Position numbers and translations under genes: made by a program
Shown: positions 24,904 to 34,760 of the stretch, piece by piece
Position numbering within the stretch: the first letter of the stretch is position 1
Layout of the letters: every line of letters starts with the position of its first letter
NCBI RefSeq assembly: GCF_030246865.1
Contig: NZ_CP126738.1
Location: 2,108,001 to 2,172,000, forward strand
Direction of reading: 5' to 3'
Length of the DNA: 64,000 bases
Origin: Microbacterium sp. zg-B96
GTDB taxonomy: Bacteria; Actinomycetota; Actinomycetes; Actinomycetales; Microbacteriaceae
Notes under the pieces: model-generated
What the model was told of the DNA's origin: nothing
Databases searched by the model: none
What the model saw: the letters and a program-made list of their open reading frames with translations, nothing else

Positions 24904-26481
24904 GTGACCGCCGAGCCACTGCTTCCCGAGGCGACGTCGTGGTACGACCGGGTGTCCGCGCGGATCACCGGCGACCCGCGCCTGCGGCGGCGGCTGGGCT
25001 GGATCGTGCCACTGGTGATCACGCTCGTCGCCGGCATCCTGCGCATGTGGAACCTCGGCCACCCGCACGAGATCGTCTTCGACGAGACGTATTACGTGAA
25101 GGATGCCTGGAGCCAGTGGAACCTCGGTTACGCCGCGACGTGGCCCGAGGATGCCGACGCGGGCTTCGCGGCGGGCGACACCGAGGCGTTCGCTCCGGTG
25201 GGCAGCTTCGTGATCCACCCACCGCTGGGCAAGTGGATCATCGGCGCCGGGATGGCGCTGTTCGGGCCCGATTCCTCGTTCGGGTGGCGCATCGGGGTCG
25301 CGGTGGCCGGCACCGCCGCGGTGCTGGTGCTGTACGTCGTGGCGCGCCTGCTCACCGAGTCGATGGTCTTCGCCGCCCTCGCCTCGGCCATGTTGGCGAT
25401 CGACGGCCTGGCGATCTCGATGAGCCGCGTGGCGCTGCTGGACACGCTGCTGATGTTCTTCGTGCTGGTGGCGTTCTGGTTCGCCCTGCTGGACCGGCGG
25501 GGGCACCTGCACCGGCTCGCCGCGGCCATCGCCGCGCGCGACCACGGCGAGCCGCTGACGTGGGGCCCGGTGCTGTGGAACCGCCCCTGGCTGGTGGCGG
25601 CAGGCACCGCGGCGGGCGCCGCGGCGGCGGTGAAGTGGTCGGGGCTGTGGGTGCTGGCCGCGATCGGCATCTATGCGGTCGTCACCGACGCCCTCGCCCG
25701 ACGCCGCCTCGGCGTGTGGCAGTGGCCGGCGGATGCCGTCCGGCAGGGGGCGGCATCGTTCGTGCTCCTGGTGCCGGTGGCCGCGGGGGTCTACCTCGCG
25801 TCGTGGACGGGGTGGCTCGTCACCGACGAGGGCTACGGCCGGCACACCGCCGACACGGCACCGGCGACGGGAGCGTGGGAGTGGGTTCCGCCTGCACTGC
25901 AGAGCCTGTGGCAGTACCACGAGGGGATGTACGCCTCGGCCGCCGGCATGCAGACCGCCCACGGCTACGCAAGCCCGGCATGGCAGTGGCCGCTGCTGCT
26001 GCGGCCGACGTCGATGTTCGCCGACCGCACCGCCGACGGCGAGGCGGGCTGCGACGCCGCGAACGGTTGCATGGAGATCATCTACAGCATGCCCAACCCG
26101 CTGCTGTGGTGGGCGTCGATGGCCGCGATCGGGTACCTCGTCTACCGCTTCATCAGGTCGCGGTCCTGGCAGGACGCGTTCGTGCTGACCGCCATCGCGG
26201 CCACCTACGCCCCGTGGCTGTTCTACCCCGAGCGCACGATCTTCCAGTTCTACACGATCGTGATCCTGCCGTTCTCGCTGCTGGCGCTCACCTTCGCCCT
26301 CCAGGCGCTCGCCGCGCCGCATCATGCCGACGCCGCGCGTCGGCTGGCAGGGCAGCGCGTGGTGGTCGTGTTCCTCACCGTGTCGGTGCTCGTGTCGGCG
26401 TTCTGGTATCCGCTGGTGACGGCGATGAACGTGCCGTACGACTTCTGGCAGCTGCACAACTGGATGCCGGGCTGGATCTGA
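24904..26481 (+). CDS. Dolichyl/polyprenyl-phosphate-mannose-protein O-mannosyltransferase (PMT family)
   Basis: 525 residues, about 10-11 membrane helices. GT39 enzymes move mannose from polyprenyl-phosphate mannose to Ser/Thr of exported proteins at the outer face of the membrane. HEIVFDETYYVKDAW holds the conserved Asp-Glu of the first loop; HPPLGKWIIGAG and NPLLWW motifs are also family-like. GTG 24904 was taken as start (TAAGGT -10 seven nt upstream); GTG 24895 and 24898 are in-frame alternatives. The divergent pmt-rsmI pair matches Rv1002c-Rv1003 of M. tuberculosis. Exported lipoproteins and the giant Ig-like protein are plausible substrates. Confidence 0.93.
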   Translation: MTAEPLLPEATSWYDRVSARITGDPRLRRRLGWIVPLVITLVAGILRMWNLGHPHEIVFDETYYVKDAWSQWNLGYAATWPEDADAGFAAGDTEAFAPVGSFVIHPPLGKWIIGAGMALFGPDSSFGWRIGVAVAGTAAVLVLYVVARLLTESMVFAALASAMLAIDGLAISMSRVALLDTLLMFFVLVAFWFALLDRRGHLHRLAAAIAARDHGEPLTWGPVLWNRPWLVAAGTAAGAAAAVKWSGLWVLAAIGIYAVVTDALARRRLGVWQWPADAVRQGAASFVLLVPVAAGVYLASWTGWLVTDEGYGRHTADTAPATGAWEWVPPALQSLWQYHEGMYASAAGMQTAHGYASPAWQWPLLLRPTSMFADRTADGEAGCDAANGCMEIIYSMPNPLLWWASMAAIGYLVYRFIRSRSWQDAFVLTAIAATYAPWLFYPERTIFQFYTIVILPFSLLALTFALQALAAPHHADAARRLAGQRVVVVFLTVSVLVSAFWYPLVTAMNVPYDFWQLHNWMPGWI

Positions 26482-26505
26482 CGCAGCCGACCGCCGCCCC
26501 CGCCC

Positions 26506-26511
26506 TAGGGT
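26506..26511 (+). promoter_or_regulatory. -10 box of a leaderless promoter opening the FHA/kinase/T7SS gene string
   Basis: TAGGGT, six nucleotides, then GTG 26518. No usable Shine-Dalgarno is in place. This would be the first promoter of the long plus-strand run. Confidence 0.55.
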
Positions 26512-26517
26512 GGAGAG

Positions 26518-27489
26518 GTGTTCACCTACAACGTGCCGAGCCAGACGGGGACCGCCGGATTCGCGATGGTCGCCGACCGGTTCCTGCTGGTCGTGGCGGC
26601 CGGGGTCGGCGACGTGTTCGCCCTCGAGTTGTGGAACACCCTCTCCAACGGCGACGCCGCCCTGGAGGACGCCCTGTCGGCGCTCGCCCGGCGCGGCATC
26701 GAGCGACTCCCCGATTTCGCGCTGGTGGAGCTGGTCGACTCGCGGACGAGTTCGGTGAGCGTGGCCGTCCGCGGCTCCGCCACCGCTCAGTTGCACGGCC
26801 AGGAATCGACCACCCTCGCCGGGGCGGGCGTGGGCACCTGGGTGGAAGGATCGGCCCAGCGGGTCGCGGGCATCGCCCTCACGCTGGCCGGGTCGCCCAC
26901 CGGGTCCCTCCTGCCGCTGGGTCGCGGGGTCGTTCGAGCCGATCGGCTGCAGTGGGGCACCGTCCCCGCCGGCGGGTCCCATCCGGCACCCGCCGCACCG
27001 CCGGCACGAGAACTGCCGGCGTGGGCTGCCGACCTCGACGATCCGCACAGCACCATGGCGGTGGACCGCGAATCGCTGGCAGAACTGGTCGCCGGCGCGT
27101 TGGACGACCACACGCAGCTCGGTGCCGTCCGTCGCCGCGGGCCGCGCCCGATCACGCGCCGGTTCGTGGTCTCGCTCGAGGGCGGCCGCGTGCTCGAATT
27201 GGACCTGCCCGTCGTGCTCGGGCGGGCGCCGGAGCCGGCCGCACACCCCGGCGCACGGCTGGCCTCGCTGCCGTCGCCGCGCCGCGAGGTGTCCGGCACA
27301 CACGTCGAGCTGCGGCTGGACGGCGAGCAGCTGCTGGTGCGCGACCTCGGTTCCACCAACGGCACGGTGGTGCGCCACGCCGATGGTTCGGCAATGCTGT
27401 TGCGCGGGGGTGCCACGGCGCGGCTGACGGAGGGCGCGCTGCTGGACATCGGCGACGGGAACGTCGCCCGATTCCACGCCGCTGAGTGA
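26518..27489 (+). CDS. FHA domain protein with an N-terminal paralogous domain (FHA1)
   Basis: 323 residues. Residues 1-135 form an uncharacterised alpha/beta domain also found at the start of the FHA protein at 41875. A linker rich in Ala/Pro and containing LDDHTQLGAVRRR (T199) leads to a C-terminal FHA domain (about 215-322) with GR, SGTHVEL and STNGT, the phosphothreonine-binding residues. It has no membrane segment. It lies upstream of a Ser/Thr kinase, and the same FHA-kinase order recurs at 41.9-44.4 kb, so it is probably that kinase's reader or substrate. Molecular function beyond phosphopeptide binding is unknown. Confidence 0.85.
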   Translation: MFTYNVPSQTGTAGFAMVADRFLLVVAAGVGDVFALELWNTLSNGDAALEDALSALARRGIERLPDFALVELVDSRTSSVSVAVRGSATAQLHGQESTTLAGAGVGTWVEGSAQRVAGIALTLAGSPTGSLLPLGRGVVRADRLQWGTVPAGGSHPAPAAPPARELPAWAADLDDPHSTMAVDRESLAELVAGALDDHTQLGAVRRRGPRPITRRFVVSLEGGRVLELDLPVVLGRAPEPAAHPGARLASLPSPRREVSGTHVELRLDGEQLLVRDLGSTNGTVVRHADGSAMLLRGGATARLTEGALLDIGDGNVARFHAAE

Positions 27490-27525
27490 GGCTGGATCGT
27501 GATTTCCGGCCGTACCCAGGCTGTG

Positions 27526-27569
27526 TTAGAACTTTCTAAGGAAGCAGGGATCCGGGGGGCCTCTGCTTC
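27526..27569. promoter_or_regulatory. AT-rich palindrome and hairpin upstream of the first kinase gene
   Basis: TTAGAActTTCTAA (27526-27539) is a palindrome of unusually low GC for this DNA. Directly after it, GAAGCAG (27541-27547) can pair with CTGCTTC (27563-27569) around a G-rich loop. The block lies in the 123-bp gap before the kinase RBS. It could be an operator plus leader hairpin or an attenuator; no clear -35/-10 pair was found. Confidence 0.5.
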
Positions 27570-27612
27570 GGCATGGTTGCCCCCGTCGACTTCCATGAGG
27601 TGAGGTGACCGG

Positions 27613-28755
27613 GTGGCGAACAGGCTTCCTTCCGCGCCGCCGGTGCTCGCCGGATTCACCTACGTGCGCCCCCTGGGGACCGGCGGATTCGCCGACGTGT
27701 TCCTGTTCGAGCAGAACCTCCCCCGCCGCCCGGTGGCGGTGAAGGTGCTGCTGGAGGACATCGTCGACGAGGGCCTGCTTCGCATGTTCAACGCCGAGGC
27801 CGACGTGATGGCGCGGCTGAGCTCGCATCCGTCGATCCTGACGATCTACGAAGCGAGCATCTCCTCCGACGGCCGCCCCTACCTCGTGATGGAGTACTGC
27901 CCCACCTCGCTGACCAACCGCTACCGGCGCGAGGTCATGCCGGTCGCGGAGGTGCTGCAGCTGGCGGTGAAGATCGCCGCGGCGCTGGAGACGGCTCACC
28001 GTTCGGGGCTGCTGCACCGCGACATCAAGCCGTCCAACATCCTGGTCACCGCGTTCGGCTCCCCCGTGCTCAGCGACTTCGGCATCGCCGCGGCCGTCAA
28101 CGGACGCACCGGCACCGACGAGGTGTTCGCGATGAGTGTGCCGTGGAGCGCCCCGGAGATCGTGGACGAGCGCGTATCGGGCTCGATCCCCGCCGAGATC
28201 TGGGGGCTCGGTGCGACGGTGTACTCCCTGCTGGCGGGACGCAGCCCGTTCGAGCGTGCCGGCAGCGGACAGAATTCGCGCGAGCAGCTGAAATCCCGCA
28301 TCCGCCGTGCGTCTTACACCCCGATCGGCCGCCCCGACGTGCCCGCCCGGCTGGAGACGGCGCTGGCCCGCTCCATGAGCAAGGATCCCGCCGCCCGGCA
28401 CGCCTCCGTCGCTGAGTTCGCGTACGACCTGCAGCTGGTGCAGCACGAGCTGGGCCTGCCGCACACCGCGCTGGATGTCGCCGTGGACGAATGGGCGATG
28501 GCGGGCACCGCCATCGACTTCCAGGACGACCGCGCCCGGGGCCCGGTGCGCCCCAGCGTCGAGCGGGCCGTCCGGCGCCCGCCCCGGGTCGCGCCGCCGC
28601 GCCGCGGTCGCGACGAGGGAACCGTGCTCGCCGGCGCCCGGCCGCGGCGGGGCAAGGGCATCGCGGCGCGGGTCGTCCTGATCTCCTCTGCCGCGGCGGT
28701 GCTCGTCGCCGGCGGCGTCGTGACCGCCGTGCTCGTGCTGACGGGTGGTCGTTGA
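27613..28755 (+). CDS. Membrane-anchored Ser/Thr protein kinase, almost no ectodomain (STK1)
   Basis: 380 residues. Kinase domain about 14-280: Gly loop PLGTGGFADVF, VAVKVL Lys, HRDIKPSNIL catalytic loop, SDFGIAAA, and the Ala-Pro-Glu-like SAPEI. A basic linker follows with DEGTVLAGARPRR (T337), then one transmembrane helix (about 352-375) and only a few extracytoplasmic residues. PknB-type kinases usually carry PASTA or other sensor domains there, so sensing must come from a partner, most simply the giant Ig-like protein encoded 1 bp downstream. GTG 27613 has GAGGTGA 5 nt upstream. Closely related to the kinase at 42981. Confidence 0.93.
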   Translation: MANRLPSAPPVLAGFTYVRPLGTGGFADVFLFEQNLPRRPVAVKVLLEDIVDEGLLRMFNAEADVMARLSSHPSILTIYEASISSDGRPYLVMEYCPTSLTNRYRREVMPVAEVLQLAVKIAAALETAHRSGLLHRDIKPSNILVTAFGSPVLSDFGIAAAVNGRTGTDEVFAMSVPWSAPEIVDERVSGSIPAEIWGLGATVYSLLAGRSPFERAGSGQNSREQLKSRIRRASYTPIGRPDVPARLETALARSMSKDPAARHASVAEFAYDLQLVQHELGLPHTALDVAVDEWAMAGTAIDFQDDRARGPVRPSVERAVRRPPRVAPPRRGRDEGTVLAGARPRRGKGIAARVVLISSAAAVLVAGGVVTAVLVLTGGR

Positions 28756-28756
28756 C

Positions 28757-31700
28757 GTGTCCGCCGCCACCCCCCGTCGTGCGCGACGCGGCAACTGGCT
28801 CGGCGCTGCCGCCGTCAGCGCCGTGGTCGCCGTCGTCGCGACCCTCGCCGTGGTGTGGCCGGGCTATGACGCACAGCAGACGCCGCTGGACGACGCGACG
28901 GTCTGGGCGATGCAGAACGGGGCCGGCAGCGGCTACGCGCGGGTGAACCTGGAACTGGCGGAGCTGGACACCGTCAAGCAGGTCGAGAACGGCAGCTCCC
29001 TCGCGCAGAGCGGTGAGCGGTTGTTCGTCTTCAGCGACGCCGACACGCAGTTCGCCGATGTCGACATGGCCACCCCCGCCGACCTCACCGCCGAAGCCGA
29101 GGACGCCTTCGCGCCGACGCCTGCGGGCACCACCGACATCGCCGCGGCCGGGGACTACCTCGCCTACCTCACCGAGACGGGTGCCGTGTACGGTGCCACG
29201 CTGTCGGGCGCGGGACGCACCGTGAGCGTCGACCCTTATGCCGACGTCGAGGCGGAGGAGGGACAGGAGCGGCCCCGTTTCGTCGCCACCGCCGTGGCGG
29301 TCGACCCCACCGGCATCCTCTATGCGTACTCCGCCACCGAAGGCCGCGTGATCCGCGCCGACGCCGCGACGGGCAGCATCGTCGGCGAGGACGCCACCGC
29401 CCGGTCCCCCGCGGATGCGCAGCTGACCGCCGTCGACGGCCGCTGGGTGCTGCTGGACGAGTCGACCGGCGGCTTGCTGCTGCGCGACCGGGCCGAGGAG
29501 GTGCCGACGGATGCCGCGGGCGGCGCGGTGCTGCAGCAGTCCGCCGTCACCGGCTCGGACGTGTTCATCGCCGATACTCAAGGTCTCATCCAGGTGCCGC
29601 TTGATTCGCTCAGCCCGGCCCGGGTGCACTCCGGCGGGGGCATCCCCGTCACCCCGGTGACGCTGGCCGGCGCCGTGCATGCGGCGTGGCTGTCCGAGGG
29701 TGACGGCGGCGGCACACTGTGGTCCAGTACGACGGGCGAGGCGGTGCCGCTGGACTACGCCGGCGCCGACATCGGCGACGGCCTGGATCCCGTGTTCGTC
29801 GGCAACGGCTCCCGGCTGGCGCTGAACGAGCGGCAGTCCGGGTGGGTGTGGACCGTTCCCGACGGACAGCTCGTCCCCTCATCGCAGGCGTGGGACCTGG
29901 AGGAGCCGACCGAGGTCGAGCAGCAGAACGATGTGGAGGCCGAGCGGGTACTGGACCCGAAGCCCCCCGTCGCCGTCGACGACGCGTTCGGCGTGCGCGC
30001 AGGCTCCGTCGCTGTGCTCCCGGTGCTGCTGAACGACCACGATCCCAACGAGGACGTGCTCAGCATCGATCCGGCCTCGCTGGAGAGCGTGGACCCCGCA
30101 TTCGGCACGGTGTCCATCGCGGGGGCGCAGCAGCAGTTCGTGCTGAACGTCGCCGACGACGCCACCGGGTCCGCGACGCTGCGGTATCGCACCACAGACG
30201 GCACCACCACCGACGGCCTGCTGTCGGGCACCGCGACCGTCACGATCACCGTCGTGTCCCCCTCCCAGAACAGCGCACCGGTGTGGTGCGGCGTGGAGGG
30301 GTGCCTGGCGACTTGGCCGTCTCCCACCGTCGCACCGGGGGCGACGGTGAGCGTGGACGTGCTGGACGGCTGGGTCGATCCCGAAGGCGACCCCATCTAC
30401 CTCGCCGGCGCGGCGAACGACGCGGCCGCCGGCGGCACCGTCACCACGACGCCCGGCGGCACCGTGACCTATCAGCATCCCGATCCCAACGCCGCCGACG
30501 CCGTCACCGTGACGCTGGGGCTGACGGTGTCCGACGCGTTCGGCGCGACGGCGGACCGTCCCCTGACGATCGGCGTCACACCCACCCCCGACCTCACCGC
30601 GGAATCGTTCGCCGTCGTCGGTGTCGTGGGCGAACCGGTAGCGGTGGACCTCGCGCCCTACGTCACCGGCGCGACCGGTGCGCTCATCCTGTCCAAGGCG
30701 GTCGCACTGGATGAGGCCCGTTCGTCGGTCACCACGAACGCGACGGGGCTGAGCATGCTCTTCAGCGCCACCGAGGCCGGCTCCTACCTCGTGCAGTACA
30801 CCGTGCGCGACGACCGCGGCGAGGTCAGCGCGACGGTGCGGGTGACGATGAGCCCCGCGGACGCCGCGACCATCTCCACGCCGCCGCTGACGGCGTTCGT
30901 CCGCCCGAACGAGGATGCCACGGTGGATGTGTTCCCTGCCGTGGCGAATCCGGCCGGACTCGTGCTCCTCGTCAGCGACATCCGCCCACGCAGCGACCCG
31001 CTCGCGTCGTTGAGCGTGGACCTCGTGGGTCAGAGCATGCTGCGGGTCAGCGGATCAACCGATGACGGCCAGCCCGGTCGGCTCGGCGTGGTGCGCTACA
31101 CCGTGTCGGACGGCACCGGGTCGCCCACCGCGAGCGCGCACGGCGAGCTGACGGTGATTCTGCTGCCCTCCCCCGCCGCCGACCCGCCCATCGCCGTCGA
31201 CGATGCCGTCACCGTTCGCGCCGGCGCCCAGATCGACATCCCGGTGCTGTCCAACGACAGCGCCCCCTCGGGTGCGCTGATCGCGGTGGACCCCTCCCTC
31301 ATCGTCAACGAGAACAGCGCCGGACTCGCGTTCGCGACCAGTCGACTGGTGCGTTACCTCGCCCCGACGGCTCCGGGCACCTACGGCATCGGGTACACCA
31401 TCTTCCGGCTCGGCTTCCCCGAGGTTGTTGACACCGCACGGGTGATCGTCACGGTCGTCGGCGATGAGAGCAACCAGGCCCCGGTCCCCCACACCCTCGA
31501 GGGTCGCGTGCTCAGCGGCGAGACCGTGCGGATCCCGTTCACCTCCTTCGAAGTCGACCCGGACGGCGACACGGTGACGCTGGATCGCATCACTTCCCAG
31601 CCCGCCGACGGCTCCGCCACGATCGCACCGGAAGGCGACGCGATCGTGTACACCAGCCCGGCGGAGTTCAGCGGTCAGGTGCGCTTCGGCTACCAGGTGC

Positions 31701-34700
31701 GCGACTCCCAAGGAGCCACCGGCGCCGCGGAGGTCCGGGTGGGCGTGCTCGACGGCCAGTCGGACCCCAGCCCGGTGACCTATAGCGACTACATCCAGAT
31801 CCAGGCCGGTGCGACCGCCGAAGCGGTGGTGCGCCCCGGCGACAACGACGTCAACCCCGGCGGTGGTGAGCTGGAACTGGTGGCCGTGGAGCCGAATGCG
31901 CCACCGGACTCGGATGAATTCACCGCGCTCCAGGCGCGGCTGGGCGCCATCGATGACGGTCAGGTGACGCTGCGAGCCGGGGAGGAATTGGGGACGTTCT
32001 CGTACTCGTACACCGTGCGCAACGATTCCGGTGACACCGCGATCGGGCTCATCGTGGTGAAAGTGGTCCGCGGCCCCGTGCCGGACTTTCCGATCGTGCG
32101 CGACACCGCGCTGACGATCGAGACGCGCGAGGAGTTCCCCCGCGGCGTGGACGTGCTCACCGGCAAGGTGTCCTGGAACGCCGGCGACGTCTCCGGGCTG
32201 GAACTGTCGCTGTGGGGATCCCACCCCGGCATCGAGGTCGACGGCTGGGAGATCTCCGGGCAGATCCCCGATGAGACCCTGCTCATCCCGTTCGAGGTCA
32301 CCGGCACCGCCTTCGACGGCACCGAGGTGAATTCCTATGGCTTCCTGCGGGTGCCGGGCGACCGCGATGTGCGGCTCAGCCTGCGCACCGCGATGTCCTC
32401 GCTGGATGTGAAGGAGAAGGAATCGGTCGAGCTGGATCTCGCGGAGGCGGTCGCGATGCCCTCCGGGCAGGCGATCGACGTCGACGGCGGCGGCGTACGT
32501 GCCGGCGGGGCGCGCCCGGAGGCATCCTGCACCCTGGTATCGGGCACCACCATCCGCTATTCGGCCGGCGCGGGCGCTCCCTGGACGGACAGCTGCGTCG
32601 TGCCGGTGAAACTGCAGATCCAGGACCAGTACACGTTCCTCACGGTGCACATCGACGTGGAGGCGGAGATCCCCCAGCCGGTGCTGCGCAGCGCCTCGGT
32701 CGCCGTCAGCCCCGGCGCCACCATCGAGTACGACCTCCGCGGAATGGTCGACTGGGCCGGCAAGGAGGACTGGGACGCGGTGCAGTACGCCACGACCTAC
32801 CGCGGCGACCAGTTCGTCGTATCGCAGTCCGGTTCGCTCGTCTCGGTCACCGCGAAGGATGCCTCCCGACCCGGCCGTGAGGAGCCGGTGACCGTCACCC
32901 TCCCCAGCCACCCCGACGCGCCGGCCGCCAGCCTCATCGTCACCGTCGGTCCGGCACCCTCGACGCTGCCCAAGGGAGGCACCGCCGTGCAGCGCTGCTC
33001 GCAGTCCGGCGGCACCACCTCGTGCACGATCTCGGTGATCGGCATGTCCGGCGAGATCAACCCGCTGCCGGGCACCCCGCTCACACTGGTCTCGGCGGAG
33101 GGGCCGGCCAACTGCGCCGGGGTGAGCTTCACCCGCGCCAGCGACACCGCGGTGCGGGCCAGCTGGGCTACGGAGGCCGCGGGGGCGGCGGACTGCACCG
33201 GCTCGTTCGTCGTGCAGGATGCGCAGGGCCGCCAATCCAGCGGGGACCGCAACGGTCAGGTGATCCTCGACCTCCACGGCCTGCCGGCCGCCCCCACGCG
33301 ACTGGACTGGACCGGTTTCACCGCAACCACCGTGACCCTGCGCGTCATCTCGGCCTCCTCGTCCTACCCCGGCGTCGAGGGCTACCGCATCACCGCCGGC
33401 GGCCGCGTGGTCGCCACCTGCGCGGCTTCGGGCGAATGCCCTCCGATCGACGCGCCCACCGGCGAGCGCATCGCGTACGAGGCGCGCGCCTTCAACTCCG
33501 TCGGGGACTCCCGCAGCAGCGTCGGCACGACGGCGTGGGCGTACCGCGCGCCCGCCGCCCCTGCCGGAGCGGAGTTCACGCCCACCCCCAACGGCTCCAC
33601 CGGCGGCGTCGCGACGATCACGGTGACCGGCGTCGACCCGTCCTCCGGCTTCGTGCGCCTCGCTGGCGGCACCGGCGGCGAGGTCACCGAACCGGTGCGA
33701 GGGAGCACTGTCACGTTCCGCGACTATGTGATCGGCTCGAACTCCCCCACGACGCTCACCGCGACCGCCCTCACCCGCTTCGAACTGCCGCCGATCCCCG
33801 GCGGCACCCCGACCGGCGGGACGCATTCGTTCCAGGCTTACGGCATCGGCGCACCCAGGCTCGAGTTGACGGTGGCCGCATCCACGACCGGTGACCCCGG
33901 CTCCATCACGGCGACGGCCCGGGTCACCGCCAACGGCGTCGGCGAGCGCATCCTGGTCGGGTTCACCGATGGGCGCGGCTGCCGCCCGTCCGAGGCGATC
34001 GACGCCCGCGGTGCCACGGTCACCCACGTGTTCGAGAACCGGGACCTGTGGCTGCCGGTCACCGTCACCGCCTGCGCGGTCACCGAACGCGGCGACCGGT
34101 TCGGCACCACCGAGGCGTCGCAGACGGCCACCCCGATCGCCGGGATCGACCAGCCCACCGGCCGGGCGACGTACACGGTCGAAGGCGGCTTCTCCCGCAA
34201 CGGCAGCCAGTACACCTGGGATCGCCTCACCGGCATCCCCGACCTCGATGCGAGCCGCCTGTTCGAGGTGCGCTACCGTGCCGGCGGTGTCGAGACGACC
34301 GATTTCCGCAGCCTGTTCGCCCTGGGTGCCAACCCCGGACCGATCGAAGCGTTCTCGTGTCACAACCTGTTCGGCTGCAGCGCGCCGGGTGTCGCGGTGA
34401 CGCCCACCGGACCGGCATACACCGCCCGGGTGACCTTCCCCACGTCGTGTCGCAGCGACCAGCCCGCCCCGGGCGCGACGGTGCTGGCCAACCCGGCCGA
34501 CTACACCGTCGCGGTCACGTCGACGCCGGCGGATGCCGCGGGCGTCGTCACCCACACCTACACCGTGACGTGGCGGGGCGCGCTGACCGGGCTCGCCTCG
34601 CTCACGACGGAATCCGGCGCCTACGCGCTCGCCTGCGAGCCGCCGCCGCCCGCGCCCGCGCCCGTGCCCGTGCCGCCGCCGGTGACCGTCCCCGTCCCGC

Positions 34701-34717
34701 CACCGACGACCCCGTGA
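28757..34717 (+). CDS. Giant Ig-like/FN3-type cell-surface protein
   Basis: 1,986 residues. One N-terminal membrane helix (about 15-36) is the only membrane segment, so nearly the whole protein should project outward. Residues about 40-390 look like a beta-rich (possibly propeller) domain. From about 400 onward are divergent tandem Ig/cadherin-like domains with the recurring start PPxAVDDxxxVRAGxxxxxPVL (near residues 402 and 809) and DPDGD/DPEGD strings. The last third is FN3-like with short-spaced Cys pairs (WCGVEGC, CAASGEC, CHNLFGC) suggesting disulfides. It ends in a Pro-rich tail without LPXTG. Its place between kinase and MoxR matches the FN3 protein of the bifidobacterial PFNA cluster. 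Start GTG 28757; GTG 28745 is possible. Confidence 0.85.
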   Translation: MSAATPRRARRGNWLGAAAVSAVVAVVATLAVVWPGYDAQQTPLDDATVWAMQNGAGSGYARVNLELAELDTVKQVENGSSLAQSGERLFVFSDADTQFADVDMATPADLTAEAEDAFAPTPAGTTDIAAAGDYLAYLTETGAVYGATLSGAGRTVSVDPYADVEAEEGQERPRFVATAVAVDPTGILYAYSATEGRVIRADAATGSIVGEDATARSPADAQLTAVDGRWVLLDESTGGLLLRDRAEEVPTDAAGGAVLQQSAVTGSDVFIADTQGLIQVPLDSLSPARVHSGGGIPVTPVTLAGAVHAAWLSEGDGGGTLWSSTTGEAVPLDYAGADIGDGLDPVFVGNGSRLALNERQSGWVWTVPDGQLVPSSQAWDLEEPTEVEQQNDVEAERVLDPKPPVAVDDAFGVRAGSVAVLPVLLNDHDPNEDVLSIDPASLESVDPAFGTVSIAGAQQQFVLNVADDATGSATLRYRTTDGTTTDGLLSGTATVTITVVSPSQNSAPVWCGVEGCLATWPSPTVAPGATVSVDVLDGWVDPEGDPIYLAGAANDAAAGGTVTTTPGGTVTYQHPDPNAADAVTVTLGLTVSDAFGATADRPLTIGVTPTPDLTAESFAVVGVVGEPVAVDLAPYVTGATGALILSKAVALDEARSSVTTNATGLSMLFSATEAGSYLVQYTVRDDRGEVSATVRVTMSPADAATISTPPLTAFVRPNEDATVDVFPAVANPAGLVLLVSDIRPRSDPLASLSVDLVGQSMLRVSGSTDDGQPGRLGVVRYTVSDGTGSPTASAHGELTVILLPSPAADPPIAVDDAVTVRAGAQIDIPVLSNDSAPSGALIAVDPSLIVNENSAGLAFATSRLVRYLAPTAPGTYGIGYTIFRLGFPEVVDTARVIVTVVGDESNQAPVPHTLEGRVLSGETVRIPFTSFEVDPDGDTVTLDRITSQPADGSATIAPEGDAIVYTSPAEFSGQVRFGYQVRDSQGATGAAEVRVGVLDGQSDPSPVTYSDYIQIQAGATAEAVVRPGDNDVNPGGGELELVAVEPNAPPDSDEFTALQARLGAIDDGQVTLRAGEELGTFSYSYTVRNDSGDTAIGLIVVKVVRGPVPDFPIVRDTALTIETREEFPRGVDVLTGKVSWNAGDVSGLELSLWGSHPGIEVDGWEISGQIPDETLLIPFEVTGTAFDGTEVNSYGFLRVPGDRDVRLSLRTAMSSLDVKEKESVELDLAEAVAMPSGQAIDVDGGGVRAGGARPEASCTLVSGTTIRYSAGAGAPWTDSCVVPVKLQIQDQYTFLTVHIDVEAEIPQPVLRSASVAVSPGATIEYDLRGMVDWAGKEDWDAVQYATTYRGDQFVVSQSGSLVSVTAKDASRPGREEPVTVTLPSHPDAPAASLIVTVGPAPSTLPKGGTAVQRCSQSGGTTSCTISVIGMSGEINPLPGTPLTLVSAEGPANCAGVSFTRASDTAVRASWATEAAGAADCTGSFVVQDAQGRQSSGDRNGQVILDLHGLPAAPTRLDWTGFTATTVTLRVISASSSYPGVEGYRITAGGRVVATCAASGECPPIDAPTGERIAYEARAFNSVGDSRSSVGTTAWAYRAPAAPAGAEFTPTPNGSTGGVATITVTGVDPSSGFVRLAGGTGGEVTEPVRGSTVTFRDYVIGSNSPTTLTATALTRFELPPIPGGTPTGGTHSFQAYGIGAPRLELTVAASTTGDPGSITATARVTANGVGERILVGFTDGRGCRPSEAIDARGATVTHVFENRDLWLPVTVTACAVTERGDRFGTTEASQTATPIAGIDQPTGRATYTVEGGFSRNGSQYTWDRLTGIPDLDASRLFEVRYRAGGVETTDFRSLFALGANPGPIEAFSCHNLFGCSAPGVAVTPTGPAYTARVTFPTSCRSDQPAPGATVLANPADYTVAVTSTPADAAGVVTHTYTVTWRGALTGLASLTTESGAYALACEPPPPAPAPVPVPPPVTVPVPPPTTP

Positions 34718-34760
34718 TCTTCGCGACCCGCGTACCCGCGCTTCCCCCCGAGAGGACCCC

